A DNA stretch of 64,000 bases from Vicugna pacos (Eukaryota; Chordata; Mammalia; Artiodactyla; Camelidae): assembly GCF_048564905.1 (NCBI RefSeq), contig NC_133021.1:31631097-31695096 (forward strand). The letters run 5' to 3'. The stretch's first letter is position 1. Each line of letters opens with the position of its first letter. The notes beneath the pieces are model-generated. The model ran no database searches, had not been told where the DNA came from, and saw only the letters and a list, made by a program, of their open reading frames with translations. The translations under genes were made by a program, and so were the position numbers. Shown in pieces: positions 43,706 through 55,553 of this stretch.

Positions 43706-46700
43706 GTGTGTGTTGGGTTTGGAAGGAACTGGAGTCCATGCCATAAATATCCGGGTCATTTCCCGCCTTTACCGTCTCCAGCTTCTCTTGGCCACCTAGT
43801 GGTGATCCCGATCCTCTTCCCAGTGATGCGGTCCAGCCGTTCCAGGGGTGTCCGGTTGCCTGGAGCAACAGGACAGGTTCATCCAAATGAGCTTGTAAAT
43901 TGGTGATTAAATGAAAGAAACTTGGTACCACCTCCCAAGAGAAATCCTCTCCAGTCCTGGGTAATTGGTAGTCCTAGAGAAGGCAGGGGATGGACCAATG
44001 GCGAGAGGTCTACAGCATGACACTGGTATCAATGACTGCACATAACTTAAAAACAAGCAGAAAAATACCTGTTGGGTCAACTTTGATCGTACGAGTTGAT
44101 TCTGTTTTTTCATGATATAAACTGAGCTTCTGAGAATGTAGTAGGGATTTAAAATCATTTAAACAGTCATCTCCTTCAAAGGTAGGGTAGGCTTCCTGAG
44201 TCCGACAAGTTAACTCACGTTTGATTTCTATCTTTGAATAAATCATTATGGATCAGATCACTTAAAAAAAATTCAAAATGTGCTCAGGGGAACACCAAGT
44301 CATTTTGAATAGAAGGGACTTCTGGCAGCATTTGAGTCGAGAGCATTACTCTTTCAAAATATCACGGACTTAATGATACAGCATCTGAAAGCTCTGCAGG
44401 CGGTCAGGTGGATTTCCAGCAGTTTTATGAGCACTTGATCCTCTTTATTTCATAAGAAGTGGAAAGGGAAGGAAAAGGGAGAAAAATGGAGGGAAGAACT
44501 GGGAGTTGACTGTAGAGCTCCAGGCCAGAATCCTTCACATTATCTCATTTAATTCTCCCAACTGCCTTGTCTGTTACATCCCTTTAAGCTACTGCACTAG
44601 TCCTAGCAATCAGACCTCGTTCTGCCCTTGTTTCTCTACGTAGGCTCATCTTTTGGAGTCTGCCTTACTACGTGGATTTGACACATGCTGTCCTCTTACC
44701 AAAGAGTTTTACAAGCATTCTTTTCTTTTCAAATAGAAAAAGAAGACACAGTGGATTTCTCAACACCTCCTTCTTTCTTTCAAAATCCACCAGAGCAGGA
44801 GAAACAAATGTTTCTTAGTCTCAAAATGAAAGCATGGACTCAACAAATTCTAGAGCCATCCCAAATCACGCAGATAGAAGTGAAATGCCAGGGAGGGGCT
44901 CGCGCCATGCTTTCCAGTGGTGCCTTTTCTGCCTAACTCAGCAAGGGAGCCTTGGAGACGGGGTCAGTTTCTCTCTCTGACGCTGCGACTCAAGGCGTCC
45001 GTAGAAACCCGGTGACTCGATTTTCCTGAGTGTGACCAGAAAGCAGAAACAAAACTGGACTCTGAGAAAGCAAAGACTAAAACCCATTAGGTGCCTCCCT
45101 GCTGAAGTCAAGATTCTAAATTGTATCAAGCAAACCGTTTTCTTAACTGCACATGTCCTTAGCTGCTGGAGTTGTTTATAAAACATGAAGGCCCCTTTTT
45201 TAATGTGGCGACACTGGAGTGAGTGTGTGTGTGTTTTCATGCCATCGGTTGGTGACCTCAGCAAGGAAGGCATTTCTTGTGCCCTATTCAGACACAAATA
45301 TCTGTGGCCTCCTTTCCTGTGCTCCCCCGCCCCCCACGGAGCACTGTTCCCTCCCTCCCTTCCCCCCATCCTCTCCTTCAGTTCTCTCTTTGTTTATCCT
45401 AATGGAATAAACGGTCCCTAAGGAGTTCTGGCTAAACATAATATTAAATAGTCAGCAACGTAATCAATTATTTTTACCAGCAGGAATGGCTTGTTTATTT
45501 AATCTCTCTTTTAAAAACAGTCATTTCTAGACAGGCATTTCGTACTTGACTTACTTTGACAGCGTCAGGAAGCCCCATTGTTAATCAGAAGCAAGTTAAA
45601 TCACGCAGACCTACATAAAGGCAACAGCCACGATTTGTCAGCTGGACTGACTTTTACAGCGTAAAAGCTGTAAAAACATTTTATGGGAGGAAAAACCATC
45701 TAGCTGCCCCGTAAGCGCACACTGCGACAAAGCTCAGCCCAGATGAATCCACAGACGGAACTGGGCATTAAACACCCAATTTCATTTTAATACACTATTT
45801 TTATAGGACAGGCGTACTTGGAAATTAAACGCTAATGATGGGAAAGAATATTAAGAATTAATGAATGTATAGGAAAGATAAAGAGGCATGGATTCTGAAT
45901 CACTGAATGTATTGGTTGATTTATTTTGACAGGTGCAGTTTAGTTTTAATGATTTCAAATAACACTTCGTCGTAGGATACTAAAAATCCTGCTGTGTGTG
46001 TATGTGCTCGGTAATAAAATCTTGGTAATGTGAGTTTCACTGTAAGTCTTAGTGGCTAAATCTTCATTAAGAATACGTTTCTGCAGGTTTGCACGTCAGT
46101 GAGGTGAAATTATGCAGTTCTCTCCTACTTTAGGATTTGATTTTTTTTGGATCATCATTATTTCTGTCAAGTTCAGGATACCATTTCTTTCTGAAGGCAA
46201 CAGAATTTATCTCCTGGATGATCAAACTCTGGTGCTGAGTTTTTATATGACGTCAACATGTCACTTGACTTTCTACCTCAGTTTCCCAAGGATGCCAAAT
46301 AGGTAGAGTGACTTCCTGGTGAGAGAAGTCATCAATCTCTGCAAACAAACAAACAAACAAAAAACTTTTAGGGTCTTTTTAAGAAAGAACTCGTCAGGAG
46401 GGAAAATGTTATGCTGGATGAGATAAAAAAGCAAAGACCCTAGATTTCAAACACTGTGGAAGTTACTGAAGAATAAAAAAATACCAGAGGGATATAATTA
46501 TCTTCAGAAAGATGTATGTCACCAGACAGACTATAATACAGTGATGAAAGATATATTAAAAGGGAGTTTGATGAAGCCTTCAGGAATTAAGCACCATGTC
46601 ATCACAAGACTCCTTAGACTCAGACTGTAAAAAAAAAAAAAAAAAGTCTCTAAATCAAATATGATCCAGAAGGCTGAATAAAATGAGATCAGTTAAATTG

Positions 46701-48074
46701 TAACCTAAATGTAAGGCTTCTAGTAGTCCCCCCAAACCTTTCGATGATTCATGTTTTCCTCGTGCCTCCAAATGCCTCTTTACCTACCATAATTGGTGCT
46801 TCGTTACTGATTCAGAAACCCCTTCCCATCTTTCCGTATAGACTGGAGGAGCTGGGTGATTAAAGGATGTAGGTGGAATTCCCACTTTCCCTCTCTGTCT
46901 CCCTGTCTGGGGTTTGGGGGGATAAGAGAGGAACATCTCATGTATGGTTGTCTATGTAGGTTCAGTTTAAGTAGAACTTCAGTCTCTTCACTTTGTGCTT
47001 GATGCTCTCCCTCCAAAATAATGCCTCGGCTTTTTTGTAAATAGGCAGCCCATTTTTGTGCAGAAAGCGTTCAACTTTCACAAAGTATTAGGAAATATCA
47101 TGTTTCATTTTGTCAAGGACAAGTAACTGAAGCCAAAAGATTCTTTCTAAAGAGGACCTTGAGAATTTGACTCTGGGATGATAATTCCAGCTCTGATGAT
47201 AATTTCCTGAATGGCATCCATCATCCTCTGCAGAAAGATATGCATCATGACTGTGGTCTGATGGGACCACTGGGTTGCTAGAAGTGTCTCTGGTCTTGCA
47301 ATTTTTTTTTCCCAGTAGTGCTGATCATTTCTCAAGCCATAGTCAATTAGGAACTCTCAAGTAATACTAATTAATCATTAACCCCTCCCAAAAAGTCAGA
47401 ATTGGGACCAACTATGTTTAAATAACCTATAATTGCTTTCTCTCCCCCATGGATGGAAATATGAATGCTTCTTTCCTCCAAAAGGAAAAGAGGAAAAAAT
47501 TCTAATAAATACCTAGCTGATTTGATCCTGTTTGGAAAATCAATTGAGCAATGGAAATGATGGATAATCACAGTGTACAGCTAAGATGTTGCATTTAACA
47601 TTTATATTTTTAGAAGAAGATTACATTTTAAATATGGTAGTAATTATCATATCATGGAGAAAAGACAGCCTGAAAAAATGTTTTTTGCAGTTGCACCTGA
47701 AGACTGGGGGAAAAAATGATGTTAGGAAAACTGTCCTCACAAAAGAAATACATTTTGCCCAAGACATTATATTCCCATTTGTAGGGACAAAGGTGGCTAG
47801 GAGTATATTGATTATGGAGTTCAACTGGTTACAGAAAAGCTGAACTTACTTCCTATTTCAACATCACCTCTAATTCTTGCTTGTAAGCACAAAATACGTT
47901 CATACACGTGGTGGTCAGTTTAGAACTCGGTGGGTGAGTCAGTTTTGTGTCCATCCTTTTCTGTTTTCCAATTTGCATTTTAATCTTGATCTCTGTGGAG
48001 CATGAGCATTGAGAGTTTGCTCATGCACAGCATTCAGTGTTTTTCATCTGTAAAATACTGGAATTAAACTAGAC
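43706..48074. other. Long unique stretch with a CTCF motif and candidate enhancers
   Basis: About 4.4 kb with almost no recognisable repeat, apart from a MIR-like patch near 44535-44600, a (CAAA)n at 46342-46362 and a poly-A run at 46629-46646. No gene recognised. 45450-45760 is the best-looking candidate for conserved noncoding DNA: repeat-free, with 'cccattgttaatcagaagca', 'aagttaaatcacgcagacct' and 'gtaaaaacattttatgggag'. The 143-codon minus frame at 44938-45369 has no domain. Confidence 0.45.
43789..43802 (-). promoter_or_regulatory. CTCF-type motif
   Basis: The plus strand reads TGGCCACCTAGTGG; on the minus strand CCACTAGGTGGCCA matches the core CCASYAGRKGGC fully, with one difference after the core. 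It lies in unique DNA about 85 bases right of the MIR pair. Confidence 0.55.
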
Positions 48075-48236
48075 CAGTGTTTCTCAAACTTTAATGGTGC
48101 ATTTGAACCATCTAGGGGTCTCAATAAGATGCAGATTTGGATTCAGGATGTTTCTGGGTGGGACCTTAGGAGTCTACCCTGCTACACAGTTGTGCCACTG
48201 GTGCTGGTCCAAGGACCATGTTTTGGGTAACGATGG
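48075..48236 (+). mobile_element. MER5A/MER5B-like hAT-Charlie DNA transposon
   Basis: Starts with CAGTGTTTCTCAAACTTTAA and continues 'gcatttgaaccatctagggg', 'ctggtgctggtccaaggacc', 'atgttttgggtaacgatgg', the layout of MER5 elements. Nonautonomous and decayed at the right end. Confidence 0.85.
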
Positions 48237-48904
48237 TAATTCACACCTTTCCTTTCATCTTTATAAGATATTTCACTAGATGACCTAAGGATTCATGTTT
48301 TTGTTATCACATTGCTTGAATCAAGTTTAGGACAATTCAGTATCTTGATTGTTCTCAGCATCCTGAAAAAAAGGTCCAGCTTAGGTTTTACTTTTAATTA
48401 CTTACAGTGTCTCTTTGCAGTCTCCATCAGCTGCTGGATGTGGTCAAGTTTTAATAAAAACCACCATAAAGACTTAAGTTCAACTCCTCGAAGTTTAAGA
48501 CCAGACCCTGGCACTGATAACGGTGACCTCACTCTCCAGTCGCTTGCTGTTTGATACCTTTTAACGTTTTTTGAATACTCAGTTAACATCCCGTTAAATG
48601 GCAAACATCCATCATATTTTCTTTCACTTTCTTGGACTGTGCTCCGTCACCTGCAACGGAGGCAACTCAGCGGTATTCAGGTGATGGAGTGTGGTCGGGA
48701 CGCACGAGCAAGAGGCAGAGATTCAAGCGTCCCAGCTCCACCGTGATGTGCAGATATTTATCTTTGGCATAACAACAAACAACGGTGCTAAGTGCCTTAT
48801 TGAAGCACTGGTTTATTTCTGTTTGTCTGCTATAAGATGCTTTAAGAGGCTTAGCTGAAAAGTACCGGCTCACTGACCTGGGCAACACCTCCCCAGAGCC
48901 CATG
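48237..48904. other. Unique intergenic DNA, nothing recognised
   Basis: No gene or namable repeat; short frames only. Confidence 0.45.
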
Positions 48905-49065
48905 TGACCATCTTGAGTGAGTTACTTATTCTTTCTATGCCTTGTTTTTTTAATCTGTACAATAAGGTAAGTTTTTCATAGGATGGTTAAGAAGATTGAG
49001 TGAATTAATACCTGTCAGGTGCTTGGAATCCACACCTGGCACGTAGGGAGTACCCTGGGAGCATC
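48905..49065 (+). repeat. MIR SINE
   Basis: 'gaccatcttgagtgagttac', 'ttattctttctatgccttgt', 'aggatggttaagaagattga', 'gtgaattaatacctgtcagg', 'cacacctggcacgtagggag' match the MIR core and 3' end in sense orientation. Confidence 0.85.
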
Positions 49066-51809
49066 TATCAACACTGCAGCTCAAGATAAACCTGTTCAAT
49101 CTTGTTTCAGATCATATGCATTTATTTATCACTTAAGCAGCTATATATTTCCTGCTTGCTGTATACAAACTATTCTTTAGCAGTCATGAAACCTTATAAC
49201 ATAAAATCCTGATATAATATAAATAGTATAATTGAAATATTGTTTTAATTGGTTTATTTTATTGCACACAGGCACTGTGGACAACACAGAAATTGCAGGA
49301 CACCAATTCTGTCCTCAATTCTGTCCTCAAATACAGGGAGGAGGAAGAAACATAAATAAATGTAACAATGAAGAAAGCTTATTTCTTAGCCCAGAATTGG
49401 GAAATATGTTCAGTATTTCCAGTCCACTGCCTTATTGTAAAACAAAGAAAAAAATCCAGGTAGTCCTATGCTTGCTTTGGGTTCTTCCTTTCAAGTTTAA
49501 AGACTTCATTGTCATCTTCCTGAAATTATTTTTTTCAAACTGGAACCAGCATTATTGCTTTTCAGATTATAAAAGGAAGACATGGAAAAGCATAAACCAT
49601 CTTAGGAAGACTAAGGAATACAGAGGAAGCGGTCACTGCCTCCCGAAGGGGAACGTGAGAGCGACGGAGGCTTGGTTTTAATCGTTTCACTCTTGCGTCC
49701 ATTAAACTTTGCACCATGTGCAAGCATTGCCTGTGAAAAATACTTTTATAAATTCATAGATGCATGTTGTAATAGGCACCACGTGACACAGTCAGTTATA
49801 AAGTAGAAAATGGAATTACTCAGAATGCCACCCTGAACTTAAACTTTTGGTACCTGTGCTTCCAGATTCTTTAGCCGCACATACATGTGTTGTTTCTCCA
49901 CAAAGACAAGCTCATGGTATCTATGATATTTTAAAAATGCTTTCCATGCCGATAAATATGGAACAGACTGTTTCGTGTCTGTTCCCATGTTCCATTGTAC
50001 ACATGCGCCTTCACTGACGTCATCAACCCCTGCAGTCCTGTGATGAGCGTCTTTGCATGTGCACATTTGTGTGATTGTCTTGTTTGCTTAGAATATACTT
50101 CTAGAAATCCAGTTGTGGAGCAGCAAATGATTTGCCTGTAAAGTTGAAATTTAAAGGAACCATAATATGAATAAAGAAGGGAGTCATTTCCTTTCCATTC
50201 TCCCTCCCCCGAAGAGGCAGATTGTGGTTCATAGGCAGGAGAGGAGGGGTGGAGTCACTGCGCTTCCCCAGGGCTGGAAGTTTTCCTCCAGGGTCACCTT
50301 TAGTACCAGGGATGGTGAAAGGGATGAGAGTGGGCCCTGGCTCTAAGTTATGAGTGACATTCCTGGTTGAATTTCATTTCTGTTTCTCTGTTTTCCCAAA
50401 GGAAATTCTTTGTTTCATCTTTTTTTTTTTTTTAAACTACTGTATTCTTTTTCCCCGTATGCTCTTCCTCGCTTACCTTAGCTACTACTCAGAGGAAAGG
50501 GAACATTTTGTGCCTATGGCGGGAAGCAAACCTGACAGGACTGGGCTAGTTTCCAGTGATAAATGGACTGGGCATTCATACCGGAAATAAACTTCAGTTA
50601 CGGAAAAGTAAATGTGTATTTCATGCACACCTGAGACTTTAGACCTAGGTAATAATGTCACCCCTATGGTTCGAGGGGAGGGGAAACGCTGAGATTCGGA
50701 CAGATTCAGACATCTGTGCAAGATGGCACTGATACTCAGTGACAGCGTCTGTGTTTCCTCCTTGCTTCCTCTCTGAAGGAGCGTTTGCGTTCATTCTGCT
50801 AACGGACGTCTGAGTGGTTCACATGAACGCTGTGTCAGCGCTTTCCTTAACGGGGTGCGGGGTGGGCTCTGAGGGGGGTGGGAAGAGCTCTTCAGATAGC
50901 TAAGCCTCGCTGACACCGGGCACCTGAGCAGAGGAAAGAAATGGTGGTGGTGGTGCGGGTGTGTGGAAAATATTAGATTTAGAAGGTCTCATTCCGACTT
51001 GTGTTCCCTGCCGCCCCCTTTATCGGGGAAACTTACACTGAAAGATTAATCACTCGTCCAATCTCGTAAACCTGGTAAAGGCTGAGCAGGAAGCGGAAGT
51101 TAAGCCTAAATTGTGGTTCAGAGTCATTTGCGTTAAACCAAGCATGCCTAATCAGGTGCTGCTGGACTATTAAAGACTATACAGTACCGTGCAATTCTTA
51201 CAGCCTTACTGAGTGGTGCAGCACTGGGCAGACCTGAACTAACACCGATAGCAGCCCTCGTTTCTGCCAGCCTGCTGGATACGTGAGTCTTAGTGGGTTA
51301 TTTTGAAAAGACCTACTCTTTCCACCTGCTGGTGAATTGTGTGGTGTTAGATTCAAACTATTAAGGGAACTGATGAGATAAGGCTTGGATAATGCCTATA
51401 GTCTACCTTAAAACCTGAACGAGAAAAGAGTTATGAGCAAAAATGCTTTAACTATTTTTGGGGGAAGCGTGGGCGCTTCAAGGATAAAAGGAAGATACTT
51501 TGCCACTCTGGCTTCAAATCTTTTTTTCGGACCCCGGCAAGGATCAAACAGATGGAGGTGTTTTTTAAATAAGATTAAATAGATAAGTGCCCGGGATCTC
51601 TTGGTTTCTCATGTGCTCACATGCAAGAGTCTTCCTCAACTGTGACAACCCTGCTCCTGTCCTTCCTCAGGTGTTCAGAAAAATGCCATCCCTTGACTGT
51701 GTTTCTGCTTGGAACCCATGCCGATTATGTGACATCTAGAATTTATGGAACCGTGTTCATTTCGGCTTTATTCGGGTGGGCTTTGCGCTTGTGGCATTTC
51801 TTTCATCTT
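49066..51809. other. Unique and poorly resolved AT-rich DNA, no gene recognised
   Basis: The 149-codon frame at 49232-49681 is the longest here and has no domain or signal. 49303-49328 holds a short tandem duplication of ATTCTGTCCTCA. The segment 49960-50175 ('gcttagaatatacttctaga' and following) hints at an old reverse L1 or similar element. The rest is unnamed. A T run occurs at 50419-50434. Confidence 0.4.
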
Positions 51810-51900
51810 TCATTTAACAGATATTTACAAAGGACCTACTATGTGTCAGGCTCTGTTCTAGGTGTGGCATCTGTTTTTAGTGATTAATAATAAAGTAATG
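51810..51900 (+). repeat. Ancient interspersed repeat fragment, same class as at 5140
   Basis: 'aacagatatttacaaaggac', 'ctactatgtgtcaggctctg', 'ttctaggtgtggcatctgtt' fit the 'attgagcacctactatgtgc caggcactgttctagg' segment of an old mammalian repeat. Confidence 0.6.
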
Positions 51901-52059
51901 TGGCATGATAAAATGACATGAAGAAATACCAGAACAGAAAAGCAGAATCAGAAGGGCCACACACCATACCCAGGGGTTCAGCCCCTAAGTGGCCCCAGTA
52001 AGTAGAGTCTAAGTTAGTACTTGGCCAAGGGATAGGCAGTGGTGGCAACTTCACTGGGC

Positions 52060-52343
52060 CCAGGTCATTGAAGCTGAGATGTATCCGTTCAAGGCTGACT
52101 GTTGCAGAACTCCCCTTTCCTTGGGGGAGGTCAGCCTTTGTTCCATTAAGACCGTCAAATGATCAGACGAGGCCCATCCATATTATGAGGATAATCTGCT
52201 TTATTCAAGTCCAAAAACAAAACAAAAACAAAAACAAAACCCAGCAACCTCAAAAACACCTTCACAGAAACATCCAGAATAATGTCTAAATATCTGTGCA
52301 TCATGGCCCAGCCAAGTAGACACATAAAATTAACTGTCACACC
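52060..52343 (+). repeat. Ancient interspersed repeat, family unsure (copy 2)
   Basis: 'gggaggtcagcctttgttcc', 'atcagacgaggcccatccat', 'attatgaggataatctgctt', 'aaaaacaccttcacagaaac', 'atccagaataatgtctaaat', 'catggcccagccaagtagac', 'acataaaattaactgtcaca' follow the 3' half of the same repeat as 30230-30822. A (CAAAA)n block at 52213-52241 has grown inside it. Better preserved than copy 1. Confidence 0.78.
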
Positions 52344-52784
52344 CCCCCCATCCCGTGCCTCCATATACTCCGAACTTTTGCAACAGAGGGAAGAAAGGTG
52401 AGGGATTTAAGCATCACAACGCTGGTGCCATTTATTTACCTCCTGATTTTGCTCTCAAGCTGGTGGTCTCAGCATATACCTTTTTTGTAAATTCATTTAT
52501 AAATGAATGTGTGTCCTTCTCCCGTGATAAACTGTAAGGTTCATCTTTCCTTCTACTTCTGGCCATGACTGCATATGACCTTTTCACCGTTAACATTCCT
52601 GGCCTGGAGCCATTACATTGACTTCTAGGTGAGTGTTAAAGAATGTCAGCATAAGAAACACGAACAATGAAAAGTTTACCTCTCATTGTCTTTTCTAAGG
52701 AAAACAAAAAAATCACACTTTACACTTTCAGTGGAGAGGAAGACTCACTTCTCTGGGCCATTTGCTCTTGGTAAGAGTGCCAGT
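52344..52784. other. Unique intergenic DNA, nothing recognised
   Basis: No gene or namable repeat. Starts with a run of nine C at 52341-52349. Confidence 0.45.
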
Positions 52785-52967
52785 CCAGATACAAGCTACA
52801 ACATATGCAGCTGATACACAACATGGCCCTACTGCAGAGCACGGGGAACTATAGTCAATATCTTATAATAACCTATAATGAAAAAGAATATATGTGTAAC
52901 AGAACCACTATGCTTACATCAGAAATGAACACGTGATACATCAACTATACCTCAACTAAAGCGACAC
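52785..52967 (+). mobile_element. L1 3' end, cetartiodactyl type
   Basis: 'gatacacaacatggccctac', 'tgcagagcacggggaactat', 'agtcaatatcttataataac', 'ctataatgaaaaagaatata', 'catcaactatacctcaacta' is the L1 3' UTR end in sense orientation, heavily 5'-truncated. Confidence 0.88.
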
Positions 52968-53205
52968 AGAAGATGAAGCTGGCAGGGCACCAGTGGATAG
53001 TCTCACAAGAGCCCAGCACTGAGGCTCAAGACGGAGTCAGAACAATATTCACAGTGGTTCAGTTCTGCATCATTCTTTGCAGCCGGCAAAGTGCTGCTGC
53101 GGCCTTGGCAATGAGAAGCCTTTTGAGGTCTTTACACCTCCAAGGTTCTCTAGTTTGAGAATCATATTACCCATCGCTTTAAAATTTTTGTTTAGTTTTC
53201 TTTCG

Positions 53206-53313
53206 TGGGGGGAGGTAATTAGGTTTATTTATTTAACAGAGGCACTGGGGATTGAACCCAGGACCTCATGCATGCTAAGCACACGCTCTACCACTGAGCT
53301 CTACCCTCCCCCC
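53206..53313 (-). mobile_element. Camelid tRNA-derived SINE (Vic-1 type), well preserved
   Basis: Reverse copy with 'gtaattaggtttatttattt', 'aacagaggcactggggattg', 'aacccaggacctcatgcatg', 'ctaagcacacgctctaccac', 'tgagctctaccctcccccc'. On the minus strand the B box GGTTCAATCC and the A box region are intact. The most consensus-like copy in the window. It is not a tRNA gene. Confidence 0.95.
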
Positions 53314-54394
53314 TTCCATCTACCCAGAGATTTTTAAGAGAATGGTCCGCACGGCAGAGCTCAGTATCCCCATGTGGTTTTGTCACTAAAATTCTGTTTA
53401 TAAAAACAGCTTTCTTATTAAAAGCTTTCAGCGGGCTTCTACTCAGCAGGGTGTCTCCTCCTGTCCCAGGGCAGCAAAACACAAAGTAAATAAACCCGAT
53501 GGGTGCAAACAATGGGTCCCCTGGAAGCTATGCAAACAATCTTTGATTTCTGAAAACAGAATCTTTATCATTCTTTTTCTTCCAAGAAACCAAAAAAGTA
53601 ACCAAACTATAACAACTTTCATACAGTCTTTCCAAATGTGTATGCCTGCTAATATCACACTCCTGTTCCAGAAGGGAAAAGGGAGGGGCATCACCCCAGA
53701 GTTTACACTCGGGTCAAGGCCAAAGCAGAGACCAAATTCCACAGACGTTCAGTGAGCTTCTTCCGCGTACTGTTGACCCCAGTTAAGTGTCAGCTTCAGG
53801 TTCTGATCTTTAGATATGTGTTTTTTCACTACTAAAAATTTGTCAAAAGCTTTCTTTTCATTGATGAGTGGAATAAAGAAAAAAAAACCTAGTGTTTTTT
53901 AAACTGGAAAATATTGGCTCTTTCAACGTGATCTGTGCTCTTTTGAGTCGAGAGAAAAAAGATGAAGATATTTCTGTCTCAAAGAATTCCTAGTTTTACA
54001 GTTTTCCTTTCTTTTTTTTCTTCTTAGCAGCTGAAGGCACACCAACAAAAGACTCTTAAGAAATAAGTCATACATTACATTTTTGTAGGTCTGTTCCTTC
54101 TAAGAGTCCAAAGCAGTTTGAAACTAGTACAGATATGAAAGCAAGCAGTGTGTAACACAATGCCTGGAATACAACAGACAATAACTTACAGTGACTTGAA
54201 TTACAGCAGTGCCTTACAACATGCCTGGTTCTAAGAGTTCTTTGACTCATGGTTTGGACTAGAAGTAGACACTAGTTTGTTATTCAACCAAAAAGAAACG
54301 TTAAAGGAAATGTCGGGGTTTTTTGTTTTTTGGTTTTTTTCCTTAGCACCCAAGTCAAAGCTCTACATCGCCAGGTATATTAACATATCCCTAA
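53314..54394. other. Unique intergenic DNA, nothing recognised
   Basis: No gene or namable repeat. T/G-rich low-complexity patch at about 54316-54342 (TTTTTTG units). Confidence 0.45.
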
Positions 54395-54530
54395 ATTCTC
54401 TCAATCCCATGAAGTAAGAAGCTATTACGTCCATTTCACAATTGGTAAATCTGAGGCTCAGAGAAATTCATTGACTTACAAAGAATCTATTAAGGGACAC
54501 CACTGGGACATGAACGCAAATCTCTCCCTT
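54395..54530 (-). repeat. MIR SINE
   Basis: 'ccatgaagtaagaagctatt', 'acgtccatttcacaattggt', 'aaatctgaggctcagagaaa', 'ttcattgacttacaaagaat' is a clear reverse MIR core. Confidence 0.85.
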
Positions 54531-55301
54531 CCTTATACCGTTTTTCACTATTTTGGACTGCAGTATTCTTCTACGATCCATCGCATGTGAATTCAAGACA
54601 ATTTGTCTAGTCCTGCTATTGGGGTCTGGTCTGCTTTTCAAACTGGGTGCTAACATTAGACTTCGAGCGGTTGACAAAGTTTCACAAAAGAGATATGGCA
54701 TTGATGTATGTGAAGGCTTTGTTTCCAATAAGCCGAAATCTAACTTAAAGATTTTTCATAGCCTGTGAATCGGTTGCTAGCACCATTCCTGTTTCAGAAT
54801 ATTTTATTTGCGTTTTCAGGAGATGAAAGTACTGAGTCGTGGAGTAAGAGTAAAGATAAATGGAGAAGACGGTGGTCAAGGAAGAGGCTGAAGTACAAGA
54901 CCTTGGTAACGTACAAAACAAATTTGGGGTATGATCTCATGACCTCTAAGAGCTCGTCCACTTAATTTCAGAGGCATTTACAAGTGTAAAAACCAATCTT
55001 TAGAGGGATAAGAAAAAGTCGTAGCGCTCTGCTAAAAAGCTGGTTGTGATGACCTGTTTTACTTTCCAAAGAAACACGTCAGTAGTCTGCATGTCATTCA
55101 AAAGTTGAATGACATCATATGACTATCTTTCAGTTTATTTAAAAACAGAGCTTCCAAATTGTTATCTGTAATCAGATACAATAAGCACCGACTTCTTCCA
55201 TTACCCCTGATACCTGAATTCCTATTAATCCATTAGAAAACAACAAAAAGCCATTTTAAAAACTGAAAAAAAAAAGCCTGAAAGCAAGTCACTATTTGTT
55301 T
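54531..55301. other. Unique DNA with a perfect short inverted repeat
   Basis: No gene recognised. Contains the 11-base inverted repeat at 55091-55115 and leads directly into the CTCF motif at 55302. Confidence 0.45.
55091..55115. repeat. Perfect inverted repeat, 11-base arms, 3-base loop
   Basis: ATGTCATTCAA (55091-55101), loop AAG, TTGAATGACAT (55105-55115). The right arm runs on into 'catatgac'. In double-stranded DNA this could be a dimeric protein-binding site. Confidence 0.95.
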
Positions 55302-55317
55302 CCAGCAGGTGGCGCTG
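55302..55317 (+). promoter_or_regulatory. CTCF motif, full match, facing the CpG-island promoter
   Basis: CCAGCAGGTGGCGCTG matches CCASYAGRKGGCRSY at every position. Plus orientation. It is in unique DNA, about 6 kb upstream of the probable promoter at 61.4 kb. The best CTCF candidate in the window; binding not shown. Confidence 0.68.
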
Positions 55318-55553
55318 CAAATCAAGTCTTTACGGGACTATTAACTATTATTTCTTTGACCAGGGTCATAATTATTTTCTGTAGTAAGACCAACTAAAGC
55401 GACTTACACAGTGGAATTAAATAGTGGATTTTGAAGCTACAATAAGGCTGGATTTTGCAGGGTTCTGACACTGCTATTTCTTCTCTATTTAGCATGGAGA
55501 TTTATTAAGGCAGCGGGTTTTATATGACAAAAACAGTCCACTTGCTTTAGCAT

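Noticed and set aside
46380-46740. Possible old DNA transposon or L1 piece around the poly-A run at 46629
   Set aside because: No block matches a family I know, and there are no inverted ends or target duplication.
53206-53313. Possible tRNA gene on the minus strand
   Set aside because: It is a SINE with a tRNA-derived head and a family-typical 3' end.
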